In this document: positions 9,341 through 18,456 of the stretch, piece by piece | How positions within the stretch are numbered: the stretch's first letter is position 1 | Layout of the letters: each line of letters begins with the position of its first letter | From: Algoriphagus iocasae | GTDB taxonomy: Bacteria > Bacteroidota > Bacteroidia > Cytophagales > Cyclobacteriaceae | Reading direction: 5' to 3' | Length of the DNA: 64,000 nucleotides | NCBI RefSeq assembly: GCF_014206875.1 | Contig: NZ_JACIJO010000004.1 | Coordinates: forward strand, 124,001-188,000 | Translations under genes and position numbers: made by a program | The notes under the pieces: generated by a model | Told to the model about the DNA's origin: nothing | The model's input: the letters and a program-made list of their open reading frames with translations, nothing else | Database searches by the model: none

Positions 9341-10306
9341 TTAAACTTCTGCCGCAGCTCGTTTCAATCGATCATTAATCGCATTTCCTAAGCCGATGGC
9401 AGGCATTTTTTCAGCCAAAATCACATCAACTTCCTGCTCATCTAAAAATCTCATGCTGGCAAAAAGTTTCTGAGCTGCCTGATTCAAATCACCCAATTCA
9501 CTCAGTTGGATTTGAAGACCTTCTCCAATCTGATCAAAGCTTCTGGACAAACTCATCACTGCGAAACGTTTGTTCTCCCTAGAATATTTCTCCACGAGCG
9601 AATCCAGATCTCCCAGGACAAAAGGTTTTCTCGGCGCATAATGACTTTCCAACAAACCCGGAGCTTGCGGATTAGAGGAACTATGATCACGAATATGGAC
9701 TGGCCCTACTATCTTTTCTATTTTGGATATTTCTAATCCACCCAAACGGTAGATGACAATTTTCTCTTCCTCCATGCCAACAATGGTGCTTTCCAGTCCC
9801 ACCTGGCAATTACCGCCATCAAGGATGTAAGGAATTTTCCCACCCAGCTGCGATTCCACATGCATGGCGGTAGTCGGAGAAATATAGCCAAAGGGATTTG
9901 CACTAGGTGCCGCCAAGGGAAAATCCAAAGAGGCTAATAGTTCGCTCGTCAAAGGATGCTTTGGAACTCGGACGGCAACTCTATCGAGCCCAGAGGTTAC
10001 TAAATCAGGTATAATTTTCTTTCTTGGTAGCAATAAAGTCAAGGGACCCGGCCAAAAAGCCTCTGCAAGTTTGCGAAGCGGATCTGGAAATGATGCTACA
10101 AAATCATTCACTCTTTCCAGTGAGGAAGTATGAATGATCAATGGATCAAAACTAGGTCGGTTTTTGGTTTCAAAAATTGAGGCTACGGCAGAAGGATTCA
10201 ATGCATTCCCTCCCAAACCATAAACAGTTTCGGTAGGAATGGCCACCAATTTCCCTGATTCAAGAAATTTCTTGGCTTGTATGATATCCTGACCTATTTC
10301 CGCCAT
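9341..10306 (-). CDS. Threonylcarbamoyl-AMP synthase, Sua5 type
   Basis: Makes L-threonylcarbamoyladenylate from Thr, bicarbonate and ATP for the universal t6A37 modification of ANN-decoding tRNAs. The N-terminal YrdC/TsaC domain (about residues 8-205) shows PTETVYGLGG, NRPSFDPLI, PGPLTLLL, RVPKHP and APSANPFG. An additional C-terminal Sua5 domain, opening with PGLLESHYAP, brings the length to 321 aa, so this is the long Sua5 form rather than the short TsaC. It starts 3 bases after the TPR lipoprotein stop and is almost certainly co-transcribed with it. Confidence 0.94.
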   Translation of the reverse strand: MAEIGQDIIQAKKFLESGKLVAIPTETVYGLGGNALNPSAVASIFETKNRPSFDPLIIHTSSLERVNDFVASFPDPLRKLAEAFWPGPLTLLLPRKKIIPDLVTSGLDRVAVRVPKHPLTSELLASLDFPLAAPSANPFGYISPTTAMHVESQLGGKIPYILDGGNCQVGLESTIVGMEEEKIVIYRLGGLEISKIEKIVGPVHIRDHSSSNPQAPGLLESHYAPRKPFVLGDLDSLVEKYSRENKRFAVMSLSRSFDQIGEGLQIQLSELGDLNQAAQKLFASMRFLDEQEVDVILAEKMPAIGLGNAINDRLKRAAAEV

Positions 10307-10309
10307 ATG

Positions 10310-11017
10310 CTATTCACAAAAATCGTCTATCCAGGTTTTTGCCTCTGTGTATCCAAGGCTCAATGCCATTTTTAAATCTGCACAGCCTTCTTCTTTTTCA
10401 CCGGTAGCACTCATACGGGTAACTCCTAATAAATAATATGCCGCACCATTTCTTTTATCCAAGTTGACGGTATTCGTCAAAGACTCCAGTGCACCCGCAG
10501 GATCATTATTGCCTATCTGAGCTTTGGCACGATTGAAATAAACCAATGGCTGATTTGGATTCACTTGCAAAGCCGCATCAAAATCCAACAAAGCATCTTC
10601 GTATTCTTCCAATCCCAAAAGTGCCAGACCTCTGTTATAGTAAATGTCTGTTTGGCTTTGATCCAAACCGTTGGCCATGTTATAATCCGCTAGGGATTCC
10701 TTGTAATTCCCAAGTTCAAAGTTTGCATTGGCACGATTGAACCAAGGCTTGTACATCGTGCTATCGGCAGAAATGGATGCGGTAAATACAGGAATTGCCG
10801 CCTCATATTCACCCTCCTGAAAAAGAGCCACGCCTTTCGCGTTTAAAGCAGCAGCATTCTTTGGATTTTCTTCCAGCGCCCGGTCAAAATAAACGATTGC
10901 CTCTTTCCAAGCTTGCTGGTCCATTTTCTCAATTCCAGCTTGAAACAATTCCTCTTCACTTGGGCTACAGCTACTCATTCCTACTGCCAAAAGGCAAACA
11001 ATCAACAATCTTTTCAC
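10310..11017 (-). CDS. TPR-repeat lipoprotein
   Basis: Lipoprotein of 235 aa. The signal peptide ends in lipobox GMSSC, so Cys17 would be lipidated. The rest is built from about five tetratricopeptide repeats: each has the W/A..A..YF..AL..NP pattern, for example AIVYFDRALEENPKNAAAL, then ADYNMA and LLDFDAALQVNPNQP. TPR lipoproteins act as periplasmic-face scaffolds, and the partner is unknown. Tight linkage (3 bases) to the Sua5 gene is probably operonic convenience. An outer- or inner-membrane location cannot be decided by eye. Confidence 0.88.
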   Translation of the reverse strand: MKRLLIVCLLAVGMSSCSPSEEELFQAGIEKMDQQAWKEAIVYFDRALEENPKNAAALNAKGVALFQEGEYEAAIPVFTASISADSTMYKPWFNRANANFELGNYKESLADYNMANGLDQSQTDIYYNRGLALLGLEEYEDALLDFDAALQVNPNQPLVYFNRAKAQIGNNDPAGALESLTNTVNLDKRNGAAYYLLGVTRMSATGEKEEGCADLKMALSLGYTEAKTWIDDFCE

Positions 11018-11065
11018 GGGCTTAAATTTTCGGCAAAGATAGGGAATCTGACTTTGGAAAGGTAC

Positions 11066-11497
11066 TTAACTCTGAAGTTTACTTCGGTAGGTATCAGGAA
11101 TACTGACAGGTTTCATGGTTTTCATATCGACAGAAACCAGTGTACAATGACATTTAGAGAAAATCACATCCTTTCCTTCAGCAGTTTTTCCGATTAGATA
11201 TTGTTCCAAATCAAAAGAGGTATTTCCTACTTTGGAGCATCTAACGTATGCTTTTAAGGTGTCATTCAGATGAATTGGTAAAAAATAATCGATCCCGACA
11301 TGTGCTACTACAGACCCAACTTCCATCAAATCCCAGCCACAATGGTCTAATAAATATGCTGCTCTGGAATGCTCGTAATAATTGAAATAGATCCCATTAT
11401 TTACATGCTGGTATCCATCGATATCCGAAAAGCGAATTTGAATGGGGATAAAAAAATCGAGCTCTCCAATGATTTCAGACAGGTCAATTCTTGGCAT
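11066..11497 (-). CDS. Acyl-CoA thioesterase, hotdog fold (4HBT family)
   Basis: Single hotdog-domain protein of 143 aa, cytoplasmic. The characteristic FSDIDGYQHVNNGIYFNYYE (about residues 23-42) carries the catalytic-type Asp and the HVNN turn of 4-hydroxybenzoyl-CoA/YbgC-like thioesterases, followed by EHSRAAYL. The physiological acyl-CoA is unknown. Its start overlaps the stop of the NUDIX gene by one base (TAATG), so they are translationally coupled. Confidence 0.88.
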   Translation of the reverse strand: MPRIDLSEIIGELDFFIPIQIRFSDIDGYQHVNNGIYFNYYEHSRAAYLLDHCGWDLMEVGSVVAHVGIDYFLPIHLNDTLKAYVRCSKVGNTSFDLEQYLIGKTAEGKDVIFSKCHCTLVSVDMKTMKPVSIPDTYRSKLQS

Positions 11498-12048
11498 TAG
11501 AGGACGATTTCTGATTTACTTGTTTTCTCCAGCATTCGTAAGATAGATGGGTTGTAGCCAATCATATCCACTACAGAATCGAAGGTAATCCAGGCAAGCG
11601 AAATACTCTCATCGCTGATATGTAATGGTTCGTTGATATCCGCCTCCAAAATGTATCTGACATCGTAGTGAAAATGCTCAGGCACATGTGGACGCTCAGG
11701 AATGATGTGCTTATCCAAATCAAAAATGGTAGAATCTACCAACTCCAAAGACTTCAGACCACTTTCCTCTCTGGCCTCTTTCAAAGCTACTTCGATTAGA
11801 TTTTCATCGCCATCAGCATGTCCTCCAAGCTGTAGCCAACGACCTAATTTTCTGTGCAAAGTCAATAAAGTATGTGTTCTTCGTCTATTTACGACCCAAG
11901 CAGACGCGGTAAAATGACCTTCCAATCTCTCTCTCCTATAAGCCAAAGGATCATTTGTTAATTCGATAAACGAATCAATGAATGCGGATTCCTCTTCGTA
12001 AGGAGTTCTGTACTTCTCAAGCTGACTTTTTAATATCGTTCTATCCAT
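11497..12048 (-). CDS. NUDIX hydrolase
   Basis: Hydrolase of nucleoside-diphosphate-linked compounds, 183 aa. The Nudix box is complete at about residues 75-97: GHADGDE, then KEAREESGL, with Lys in the position usually Arg (GX5EX7[K]EUXEEXGU). Before it comes LLTLHRKLGRWLQLGG, the usual strand leading to the box. The preferred substrate cannot be told from the sequence. It starts 6 bases after the unknown 195-aa gene and overlaps the thioesterase by one base, so it sits in the middle of an operon. Confidence 0.9.
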   Translation of the reverse strand: MDRTILKSQLEKYRTPYEEESAFIDSFIELTNDPLAYRRERLEGHFTASAWVVNRRRTHTLLTLHRKLGRWLQLGGHADGDENLIEVALKEAREESGLKSLELVDSTIFDLDKHIIPERPHVPEHFHYDVRYILEADINEPLHISDESISLAWITFDSVVDMIGYNPSILRMLEKTSKSEIVL

Positions 12049-12054
12049 TTTAAT

Positions 12055-12642
12055 TTAATCAAATAGTAAATCCAGAAATTGATCAAATGGTTTTGGGTCT
12101 TTGTATAATCGATCAGAATATATGGTAACCAAAAGCTTGATATAGCTCGGTTCATTGTCAATACTAATCTTTTCCAAGGTAACATTCCCAAAAAGTTGAG
12201 AAATTAAATCACCTTTTTTTGGTGCAGAAAGAGGAGGCTTGAAATAAAACTTTTCAGTAAGCCTCATTTGATCGTTTATTTCCTCGTATTTCCGATCTAA
12301 ACTTACCTGCCTATAACCCAAAGCTAAAACACGCTGGCTAAAAGCCAAGAAAAGCTTAGAAAAAGATTGCGGATCAAGTGGTTCTTGATAACTGACTGCC
12401 AATCCATTGGCATAGGGAGATTCGAAAATGTGAACTTCCGGTCTTTCGTTAATCTGAGTTCTTTTGAAGTGATAATTTTTATAAATCAGATCCAAAATTG
12501 CCCTCCCATCTTCCGTTTTAGTCCAGTTGACGGCTTCTTCAATTTCCTTTGTAGACAGAGAGTAATTCTCCTTATGATTCACAGCTATCTTTTCAGAAGC
12601 TGGAAACACTTTATTGATTAAGTCTTCAAAGAAATTTCCCAT
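12055..12642 (-). CDS. Conserved-looking hypothetical protein co-translated with recQ
   Basis: Protein of 195 aa that I do not recognise. It has no signal peptide, no membrane segment and no cysteine cluster. The composition is mixed and globular, with aromatic-rich strands near residues 55-80 and an acidic C-terminus. Its start codon lies 17 bases inside the 3' end of recQ in another frame, so translation is probably coupled to recQ, and the NUDIX gene follows after 6 bases. The context (helicase, NUDIX, thioesterase) does not point to one function. It is a real gene by placement and length. Confidence 0.7.
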   Translation of the reverse strand: MGNFFEDLINKVFPASEKIAVNHKENYSLSTKEIEEAVNWTKTEDGRAILDLIYKNYHFKRTQINERPEVHIFESPYANGLAVSYQEPLDPQSFSKLFLAFSQRVLALGYRQVSLDRKYEEINDQMRLTEKFYFKPPLSAPKKGDLISQLFGNVTLEKISIDNEPSYIKLLVTIYSDRLYKDPKPFDQFLDLLFD

Positions 12643-14557
12643 GATTTGAAATTAGGTATTTACCTTCGGAAGTTGAGGAAATCATGTCAGAATCTTCCAT
12701 TCTTCTTAGAATTGAAAATAGCTTTTCAGAACCGGGAACTTTCAACCTTTCAAGCAATTCCTTCTCACTTAACTCTCCAAATTGGCTTAAAGTTTCGACA
12801 ACTTTCTTTTCCAGATTTTTTTCTTCCAAAGCCAGGCCGGTGGATTTTTTATTTTCAATACACCAATCACAAATTCCACATTGGGAATCTGTCTCCTCAC
12901 CAAAATACTCCTGAATGAATTGAGTTCGACAGATTTTGTTCTGATGCGCATAGGCAACCATACTTTTCGCATGGTCCAAAGTCAACTCTCTTCTGGCTTC
13001 AATTCTCTTAAAATTCAATGGCAATTTACCTGCATCGTACCTTGGCGTCAGAAATGTCAGTTGAGGTTTATCCTTTCTTTGGTCGTAATCCATCACCTCC
13101 AGTTCGGCAAGTTTTCTAAGCCTGCTGATGACATCTATTTCCCGAATCTCCAACACTTTGGCCAGCTTTGCTTCCTGAATGGATAAGTACTCTGAAAAGA
13201 GATTTCCCCCATAAGTTCTCAAAAGCACTTTTACCAAAGGATCTAAATTGGCATAGGCAATTTGGACTTCGTAAAGCCTTGCCGGGTCTACCAAAAAATG
13301 AATTCTGGATGGCGCATAGAAGCTTTCATTGAGAGAAATCAAGCCTTCCTCTTCAAGCACTTTTAAAGCATAAAAGGTCTCTAAAACGCCCAGTTCATAA
13401 TTATTCGCAAACTCGTGGTAGACAAAATCAAAGCTGCTGAACATATTACTGCCCACTGCCAATTTGTAATAATTGGCCAGACATTGGTAGACTCTTTTGA
13501 TGAATTCAATTGGAGGATAAACAAGAGCCGCTCTATTCATCAACAATTCAAAATCCTGCTCATTGCTCATCAAAACTGCAAAAGCTTTGGTTCCATCTCT
13601 TCCGGCTCTGCCTGCTTCCTGATAATAATTTTCCAGATTTTCTGGAAGATCACTGTGCAAAACGACCCTAACATCCGGTTTGTCAATTCCCATCCCAAAA
13701 GCATTGGTACTGACCATCACCCGAACTTGATTTTTCATCCAGGAATTCTGAACTGCATCCCGATCCGCCATATTCATCCCTGCATGGTAAGCAGCCGATG
13801 TGATTCCAAGTCTTTGAAGAGATTTTGCTATTTGATGCGTTCCTTGGCGATTGCGAACATACCAAATCGCCGAGCCCGGCACTCTTGATAGTACCTCAAC
13901 TCCCTTTTCAAATTTATTTTCTACCAACCTGACGCTGAAGCTCAAATTTTCCCGGGCAAAACTTTGATGAAATTGCTTTTCATTCTTCATCAGTAGTTTT
14001 TCCACAATATCCTCGCAGACTTTTGGAGTGGCAGAGGCGGTCAAAGCCAACACAGGAACTTTGGGATGGTATTGTCTGATCTCAGCGATCTCCAGATACT
14101 GTGGTCTAAAATCGTATCCCCACTGAGAAATACAATGCGCCTCATCCACAGCAATCAAATTGACATTCATCTGCTTAAATCGCTCGATAAACAAATCAAC
14201 TTTCAACCTCTCTGGCGAAACATATAAAAATTTAAAGTCTCCATAGATGCAATTATCAAGAGTCGTATCGATTTCACGGTAACTCATTCCAGAAAAAATT
14301 GCTGCAGCTTTTACGCCTTTGCTTTTGAGTGCGTCTACCTGATCTTTCATCAAAGCAATCAAGGGGCTTATCACCAAGCAAATTCCATCTTGTGCCAATC
14401 CTGGAATCTGGTAACACAAAGATTTCCCTCCACCTGTCGGCAAAAGGGCTAAAGTATCCTGCTTCGACAGGACAGCTTCTATGACCTCTTTCTGTACAGA
14501 TCTGAAAGTTTCATATCCGAAGGTTTCCCGAAGTATTTCTTTGATGCGGTTTTCCAA
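12626..14557 (-). CDS. recQ: ATP-dependent DNA helicase RecQ
   Basis: 3'-to-5' SF2 DNA helicase of recombination and fork repair. Helicase motifs in order: FRSVQKEVI, Walker A PTGGGKSLCY (about residues 40-49), SPLIALMKDQV, DEAHCISQWG, ALTASATP, AAYHAGM, STNAFGMGIDKPDVR and QEAGRAGRDG. The zinc-binding domain follows, with cysteines in KICRTQF and CGICDWC (about residues 520-560). The last part is a winged-helix-like region, and no HRDC domain is evident, giving 643 aa, short of the E. coli-type architecture but common for second RecQ copies. It begins immediately after the upstream crotonase-fold stop (no gap) and overlaps the downstream hypothetical gene by 17 bases. Confidence 0.96.
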   Translation of the reverse strand: MENRIKEILRETFGYETFRSVQKEVIEAVLSKQDTLALLPTGGGKSLCYQIPGLAQDGICLVISPLIALMKDQVDALKSKGVKAAAIFSGMSYREIDTTLDNCIYGDFKFLYVSPERLKVDLFIERFKQMNVNLIAVDEAHCISQWGYDFRPQYLEIAEIRQYHPKVPVLALTASATPKVCEDIVEKLLMKNEKQFHQSFARENLSFSVRLVENKFEKGVEVLSRVPGSAIWYVRNRQGTHQIAKSLQRLGITSAAYHAGMNMADRDAVQNSWMKNQVRVMVSTNAFGMGIDKPDVRVVLHSDLPENLENYYQEAGRAGRDGTKAFAVLMSNEQDFELLMNRAALVYPPIEFIKRVYQCLANYYKLAVGSNMFSSFDFVYHEFANNYELGVLETFYALKVLEEEGLISLNESFYAPSRIHFLVDPARLYEVQIAYANLDPLVKVLLRTYGGNLFSEYLSIQEAKLAKVLEIREIDVISRLRKLAELEVMDYDQRKDKPQLTFLTPRYDAGKLPLNFKRIEARRELTLDHAKSMVAYAHQNKICRTQFIQEYFGEETDSQCGICDWCIENKKSTGLALEEKNLEKKVVETLSQFGELSEKELLERLKVPGSEKLFSILRRMEDSDMISSTSEGKYLISNHGKFL

Positions 14558-15334
14558 TTACCAAGAAGGATTTGTCTTATTTAGAAATGCAGAAATCCCC
14601 TTGATACAATCTTCGTGAGATCTTGATTTAGCATTGACCTCAGAGGCATGAAGTAAAGATTTTTCTCTGGCATCCCGATTAAGCGAACGAAGGAGGGTTT
14701 TGGTAGCTGACATTGAAAATCCAGAGTTTTGAGCAATCAGTTTGGTAGCAAAATCCATCACTCCTTTTTCCAGAAATTCATCGTGACAAACTTCCGTAAT
14801 TAATCCCAATTCCGCAGCTTTCGCAGCAGAAATCAACTCTCCTGAAAGCAATAATTCCTGTGTTTTGGCGATGCCTATTTGCTCCGATAAAAAGACAGAA
14901 ACCAAAGCCGGCACAAAGCCAATTCTTACCTCAGTATATCCAAAAAGGGCATTGGGAACAGAAAAAGCAAAATCGCACACTGTCACCAATCCACATCCTC
15001 CTGCCAAGGCATGCCCTTGCACCTTTGCGATGACTACTTTCGGCATATTGTAAATCAAGGTCAATAAATCTTTGAGATGTAAACTGTCTTCCAAATTTTT
15101 CGAATACGAATTACCTTGCAGTTCCTGCAAATATGCTAAATCCGCACCTGCACAGAAAGCTTTCCCTTCCGCTTCGAGCACGATAACTTTTACCTCAGAA
15201 TTCTGATCCATTTCTTTAAAAGCCTGATGTAGGGACGAAATAAGTTCAGGTCCCAAAGCATTCCGTTTTTCCGGTCTATTCAGCTTGATGAAACCAATCC
15301 TATTCTCTACTCTTGTCAATACCGCATTTGTCAT
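14558..15334 (-). CDS. Enoyl-CoA hydratase/isomerase family protein
   Basis: Crotonase-fold CoA enzyme of 258 aa. It shows RPEKRNALGPELI, the oxyanion segment AFCAGADL and GHALAGGCGL, and FGYTEVRIGFVPALV. Compared with classical enoyl-CoA hydratase, the second catalytic glutamate is present (YTEV) but the first (GGGCE) is Gly (AGGCG), so a simple hydratase mechanism is not assured. Isomerase or methylglutaconyl-CoA-hydratase-like roles in acyl/leucine catabolism are possible. It directly abuts recQ and follows comEC by 61 bases. The family is certain and the reaction open. Confidence 0.87.
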   Translation of the reverse strand: MTNAVLTRVENRIGFIKLNRPEKRNALGPELISSLHQAFKEMDQNSEVKVIVLEAEGKAFCAGADLAYLQELQGNSYSKNLEDSLHLKDLLTLIYNMPKVVIAKVQGHALAGGCGLVTVCDFAFSVPNALFGYTEVRIGFVPALVSVFLSEQIGIAKTQELLLSGELISAAKAAELGLITEVCHDEFLEKGVMDFATKLIAQNSGFSMSATKTLLRSLNRDAREKSLLHASEVNAKSRSHEDCIKGISAFLNKTNPSW

Positions 15335-15395
15335 GAATCAATCTTTTTGGGAAAAGAATCAATTTACTTTCCTAATAACTCAAAGCCAAAAAAGT

Positions 15396-17327
15396 CTAGA
15401 AAAGTATTCTCATTGCTGCTTGATCGGAAGTGATTTTTTCTGAAACCGAGATTTCCTCCCAACGCCCTTTTGACCATCTTTGCACGGATTTAGGCGACTT
15501 TTTAGAAATATCCAGTTCTTGCTTTTCCATATCGATACTGAAACTTTCCAAAGGAAAATAAAAAGTCGATGGATCATTTTTAATGCCTGCCAATGATTTG
15601 GGAATCTGATCCCAGTTTCTGGCAAGTCGATAGGAATCTACCTTAAATCGGATATCCTCTGGCGTCACTCCAACATTCCAGCTACGTACATTCCCATTTG
15701 AAACATAATCCAGAATTATCCCACTTTTGGTATGATATAGAATTAGTTCTTCTGAAGTAGCATGCAACGATTCAAATAGTCTCATCCCAGACCAAAAAAA
15801 GCCTAGAAAAAGAGTTAGCCAAACCAGTTTTCGCTTTTGTCCTTCTTCCCACATCGCCCAAATCATTAAAACCAGCCAAACAAAGATCATTGTCGAGATA
15901 GAAATCGTCAGTCTGTCCAATTGAGAAAATGGCAACTTTTGGATCAGGTCTATAAGCCAATTTTGTACTAAAATTAAATAGCTTACCAAAACACCTAAGA
16001 AGTCACTCAGAAATGGAACCCAGCTAAAAACAACCAATGGAACACCTATTTGCATGACCAAAAAAGCCATTGGGAGGACTACTAAATTCCCCAACAAAAA
16101 GAACGTTGGAAAAGAGTGGAAGTAATAGACTGTAAGAGGAAAAGTAGCGAGTTGAGCAGAAATACTCACAGCAATCAATTGCCAAATGTATTCAGAAACC
16201 TTGGTAGCTGGCGTCCAAAGCCTAGCCACCAAAGGATGAATTAAGACAATTCCTCCTACCGCCAAATACGACAACTGGAAACCGACTTCGAAGATTACTT
16301 CAGGATTTAAAGTGATCATCAAAATGGCTGAGAATGCAAGCACATTGAAAATGGAAGGTTTTCTTTCCCTCATTTGTCCAAAGGTGATTAAAGTAAACAT
16401 GGTGGCAGCTCTAAGCACCGAAGGTGACATTCCTGTGATCAATGCATAAAGCCAGATACAAAAAACCACAAAGATTAAGTAGCTTTTTAGACCGACTTTC
16501 TTCAGACCAAAGGGTTTGATCAAAAACATCAGAAACAAATAAATTATCCCAACATGTAAACCAGATACTGCAAGAACATGCATCACTCCAGATTGTGAAT
16601 AAGCGGTTTTGGTGTCTTGATCCAAAAATTGTTTTTGGCCTAAAAGCAATGCCTGAGCTACTTGATTAGACCTTGGGTCTGGGATTTTTTCTTTTAACTG
16701 TAAACTGATGGAATTCCGAAGATTTTCAATCCAATAAGTCGTTTTTTGACTTGGATGATTTCCAATCAATTCCGCTTTCTTCCCGATAAAATGTCTGCTT
16801 CCTATCCCTTTTCTGGCCAAATAAGAAGCATAATCAAATTCGGATGGGTTACTGGGTTTTTCAATATATTCTGGTATTCCCTGAACAAAAAGAATCATTC
16901 CAGGTCTTAACTCCTGGTCTAATTGATGGTAAACCAATACTTCGCCAAATGCCTCTTCCCATCGCCCACTTTTGAGAATAGATTTTACCTCTAAAATATT
17001 TTGTCTTGAATTTGGTTTCTCTTCATCAAACTGAATTACTTCTGCCAAATATCCTTGCGAGTCCGTCCAATCAATCTTTTGCTCAGAGTATTTATTTAAA
17101 GAAACCAGCATTCCGCCAAACAAAAAGAGGCAAAGGTAGGCCAGTGAAGCGATTCCCATACTGCCTAAAAAATTCCTCAAAAGTAGAATACTAGTCAGGT
17201 ATAGCAACCAACAAATGGCAAGAGCAATTCCCCAAAAAAACGGAGGTGATTGGAGATGATTTTCTGAAATTATCCCTATAAGCAGAAAAGGTAGATATCG
17301 TAAAAAAGGAAAGTCTGAAAACCTCAT
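15396..17327 (-). CDS. comEC: ComEC/Rec2 family DNA-uptake channel protein
   Basis: Polytopic inner-membrane protein (643 aa) of the ComEC family, the channel that moves transforming single-stranded DNA into the cytoplasm. N-terminal membrane segments are followed by the soluble DUF4131 domain (about residues 70-190: ASYLARKGIGSRHFIG). The Competence domain (about 215-500) has the conserved SGVMHVLAVSGLHVGIIY and ITGMSPSVLRAATMF, with many membrane helices. The C-terminal metallo-beta-lactamase domain found in Firmicutes ComEC is absent, and only a short (~120 aa) soluble tail remains, as in many Bacteroidota. No other competence gene is nearby except yifB (comM-like), 34 kb away. Confidence 0.92.
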   Translation of the reverse strand: MRFSDFPFLRYLPFLLIGIISENHLQSPPFFWGIALAICWLLYLTSILLLRNFLGSMGIASLAYLCLFLFGGMLVSLNKYSEQKIDWTDSQGYLAEVIQFDEEKPNSRQNILEVKSILKSGRWEEAFGEVLVYHQLDQELRPGMILFVQGIPEYIEKPSNPSEFDYASYLARKGIGSRHFIGKKAELIGNHPSQKTTYWIENLRNSISLQLKEKIPDPRSNQVAQALLLGQKQFLDQDTKTAYSQSGVMHVLAVSGLHVGIIYLFLMFLIKPFGLKKVGLKSYLIFVVFCIWLYALITGMSPSVLRAATMFTLITFGQMRERKPSIFNVLAFSAILMITLNPEVIFEVGFQLSYLAVGGIVLIHPLVARLWTPATKVSEYIWQLIAVSISAQLATFPLTVYYFHSFPTFFLLGNLVVLPMAFLVMQIGVPLVVFSWVPFLSDFLGVLVSYLILVQNWLIDLIQKLPFSQLDRLTISISTMIFVWLVLMIWAMWEEGQKRKLVWLTLFLGFFWSGMRLFESLHATSEELILYHTKSGIILDYVSNGNVRSWNVGVTPEDIRFKVDSYRLARNWDQIPKSLAGIKNDPSTFYFPLESFSIDMEKQELDISKKSPKSVQRWSKGRWEEISVSEKITSDQAAMRILF

Positions 17328-17370
17328 TTAGCTTTATAAAAATTAAAACTTAAGTTACAGATTTTCAGAC

Positions 17371-17399
17371 AAAAAAAAGAGCTCCAACTTGAAGCTCTT
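17371..17399 (-). terminator. Terminator after the 190-aa outer-membrane protein gene
   Basis: Stem AAGAGCT/AGCTCTT (17377-17383 with 17393-17399), 9-base loop. A run of eight A on the plus strand (17371-17378) gives the U-tract for minus-strand transcription. Confidence 0.82.
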
Positions 17400-17419
17400 A
17401 ATTTTATAGTATGATTTTC

Positions 17420-17992
17420 TTAGAATCTATAGCCAAGATTAAATCCTGCGTTAAATTCAATACTGGTAAATCTGTCTGCTACTTCATCGCTGAAGTTTCT
17501 ACCGACACTGGCATATGGTCCAAATGCAAAGTTCCTTGATAACTCCCACTTGTATCCAGCACCCACTCCAATGATAAATGCTGTCATATCAGTAGTATCG
17601 ACACCTCCTCCATCAGCTGGTTCTTCAAAATCCCCAAATCGGATTTTTGCCAAAGGAAATAAATAGATGTTCCCTTTATCACTTTCACCGAAGTAAAAAT
17701 TCATGGAAACCTGAACCGAATTGGTTTTGTATTTCTTTCCTTTTCCTTCTGAGTTAAAGCCAAATCTATCATTAATAAAGCCTTTGAATTCCAAAGAATG
17801 ATCATCGCTTAGATATCTTTCATATCCTACCTCGAAGGTTCCGTAAAGAATCAGATTCACAAAGTTCACCTTTACTTCATTATTGAAGTCTCCTGCGTAG
17901 GTATTTCCAGAGCTACTTGAAACCACCTCCTGTGCCATGCCCATGCTTATAAAACCAAGCATCATTGCCAATGTAAAAATTGATTTTCTCAT
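17420..17992 (-). CDS. Exported outer-membrane beta-barrel protein, unknown function
   Basis: Secreted protein of 190 aa. The signal peptide ends at about residue 20 (GMAQ/E). The body alternates hydrophobic and polar residues with many aromatic strand ends (FEVGYERYL, VSMNFYFGE, GAGYKWEL) and ends in LGYRF, the terminal aromatic typical of outer-membrane barrels. Resembles small 8-stranded OmpA/OprF-like barrels, but no specific family is recognised. A stand-alone minus-strand unit with a good terminator, located between the GNAT/phoH pair and comEC. Confidence 0.78.
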   Translation of the reverse strand: MRKSIFTLAMMLGFISMGMAQEVVSSSSGNTYAGDFNNEVKVNFVNLILYGTFEVGYERYLSDDHSLEFKGFINDRFGFNSEGKGKKYKTNSVQVSMNFYFGESDKGNIYLFPLAKIRFGDFEEPADGGGVDTTDMTAFIIGVGAGYKWELSRNFAFGPYASVGRNFSDEVADRFTSIEFNAGFNLGYRF

Positions 17993-18024
17993 AGTTATTT
18001 AGTTTTCAAAGGTTAATACAATTC

Positions 18025-18456
18025 TTAAGCCAGCTGCATCTTGTAATGTAAGATGTTACATTCTTCGAAAATATCACCTACTTTTTTAAAGTTAAATTTG
18101 CTGTAAAGTGGTACTGCATCAATTTGAGCATGCAGATATTTCACTTTCCCCTCAGTCGCTGCGTCAGATTTAATATCAGTCAGTACAGTTTCTACCAAAG
18201 CATGTCCCACACCTTTTCCTCTGGCTTCTTTGAGAACTGCAAAGCGCTCTAGCTTCACTCCTTTTTCTGTTATTCTCCACCTTGCTGTTCCAACAGGAAC
18301 TCCGTCAAGAGTTGCCAGAAAATGACTGGAAATATTCTCAAACTCATCGTATTCATCTTCCGAAGCTACTTCTTGCTCTTCAACAAAAACTTTATTCCGG
18401 ATCGAAAAAACTTCCTTTAGATCCTCTTCAGTTGATATTTTTTCTACTCGAAGCAT
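18025..18456 (-). CDS. GNAT family N-acetyltransferase
   Basis: Acetyl-CoA-dependent N-acetyltransferase of 143 aa, cytoplasmic. The segment FAVLKEARGKGVGHALVE (about residues 70-88) is motif A with the R/QxxGxG/A acetyl-CoA loop, and YSKFNFKKVG near the C-terminus is motif B. The form resembles the YjcF/ElaA group, and the substrate is unknown. The start lies 29 bases inside the phoH coding end in another frame, indicating co-transcription and probably coupled translation with phoH. Confidence 0.9.
   Translation of the reverse strand: MLRVEKISTEEDLKEVFSIRNKVFVEEQEVASEDEYDEFENISSHFLATLDGVPVGTARWRITEKGVKLERFAVLKEARGKGVGHALVETVLTDIKSDAATEGKVKYLHAQIDAVPLYSKFNFKKVGDIFEECNILHYKMQLA

Noticed and set aside
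13415-13888. 157-aa open frame antisense to recQ
   Set aside because: A shadow of recQ; its sequence has no domain character, and recQ is well conserved through this stretch.
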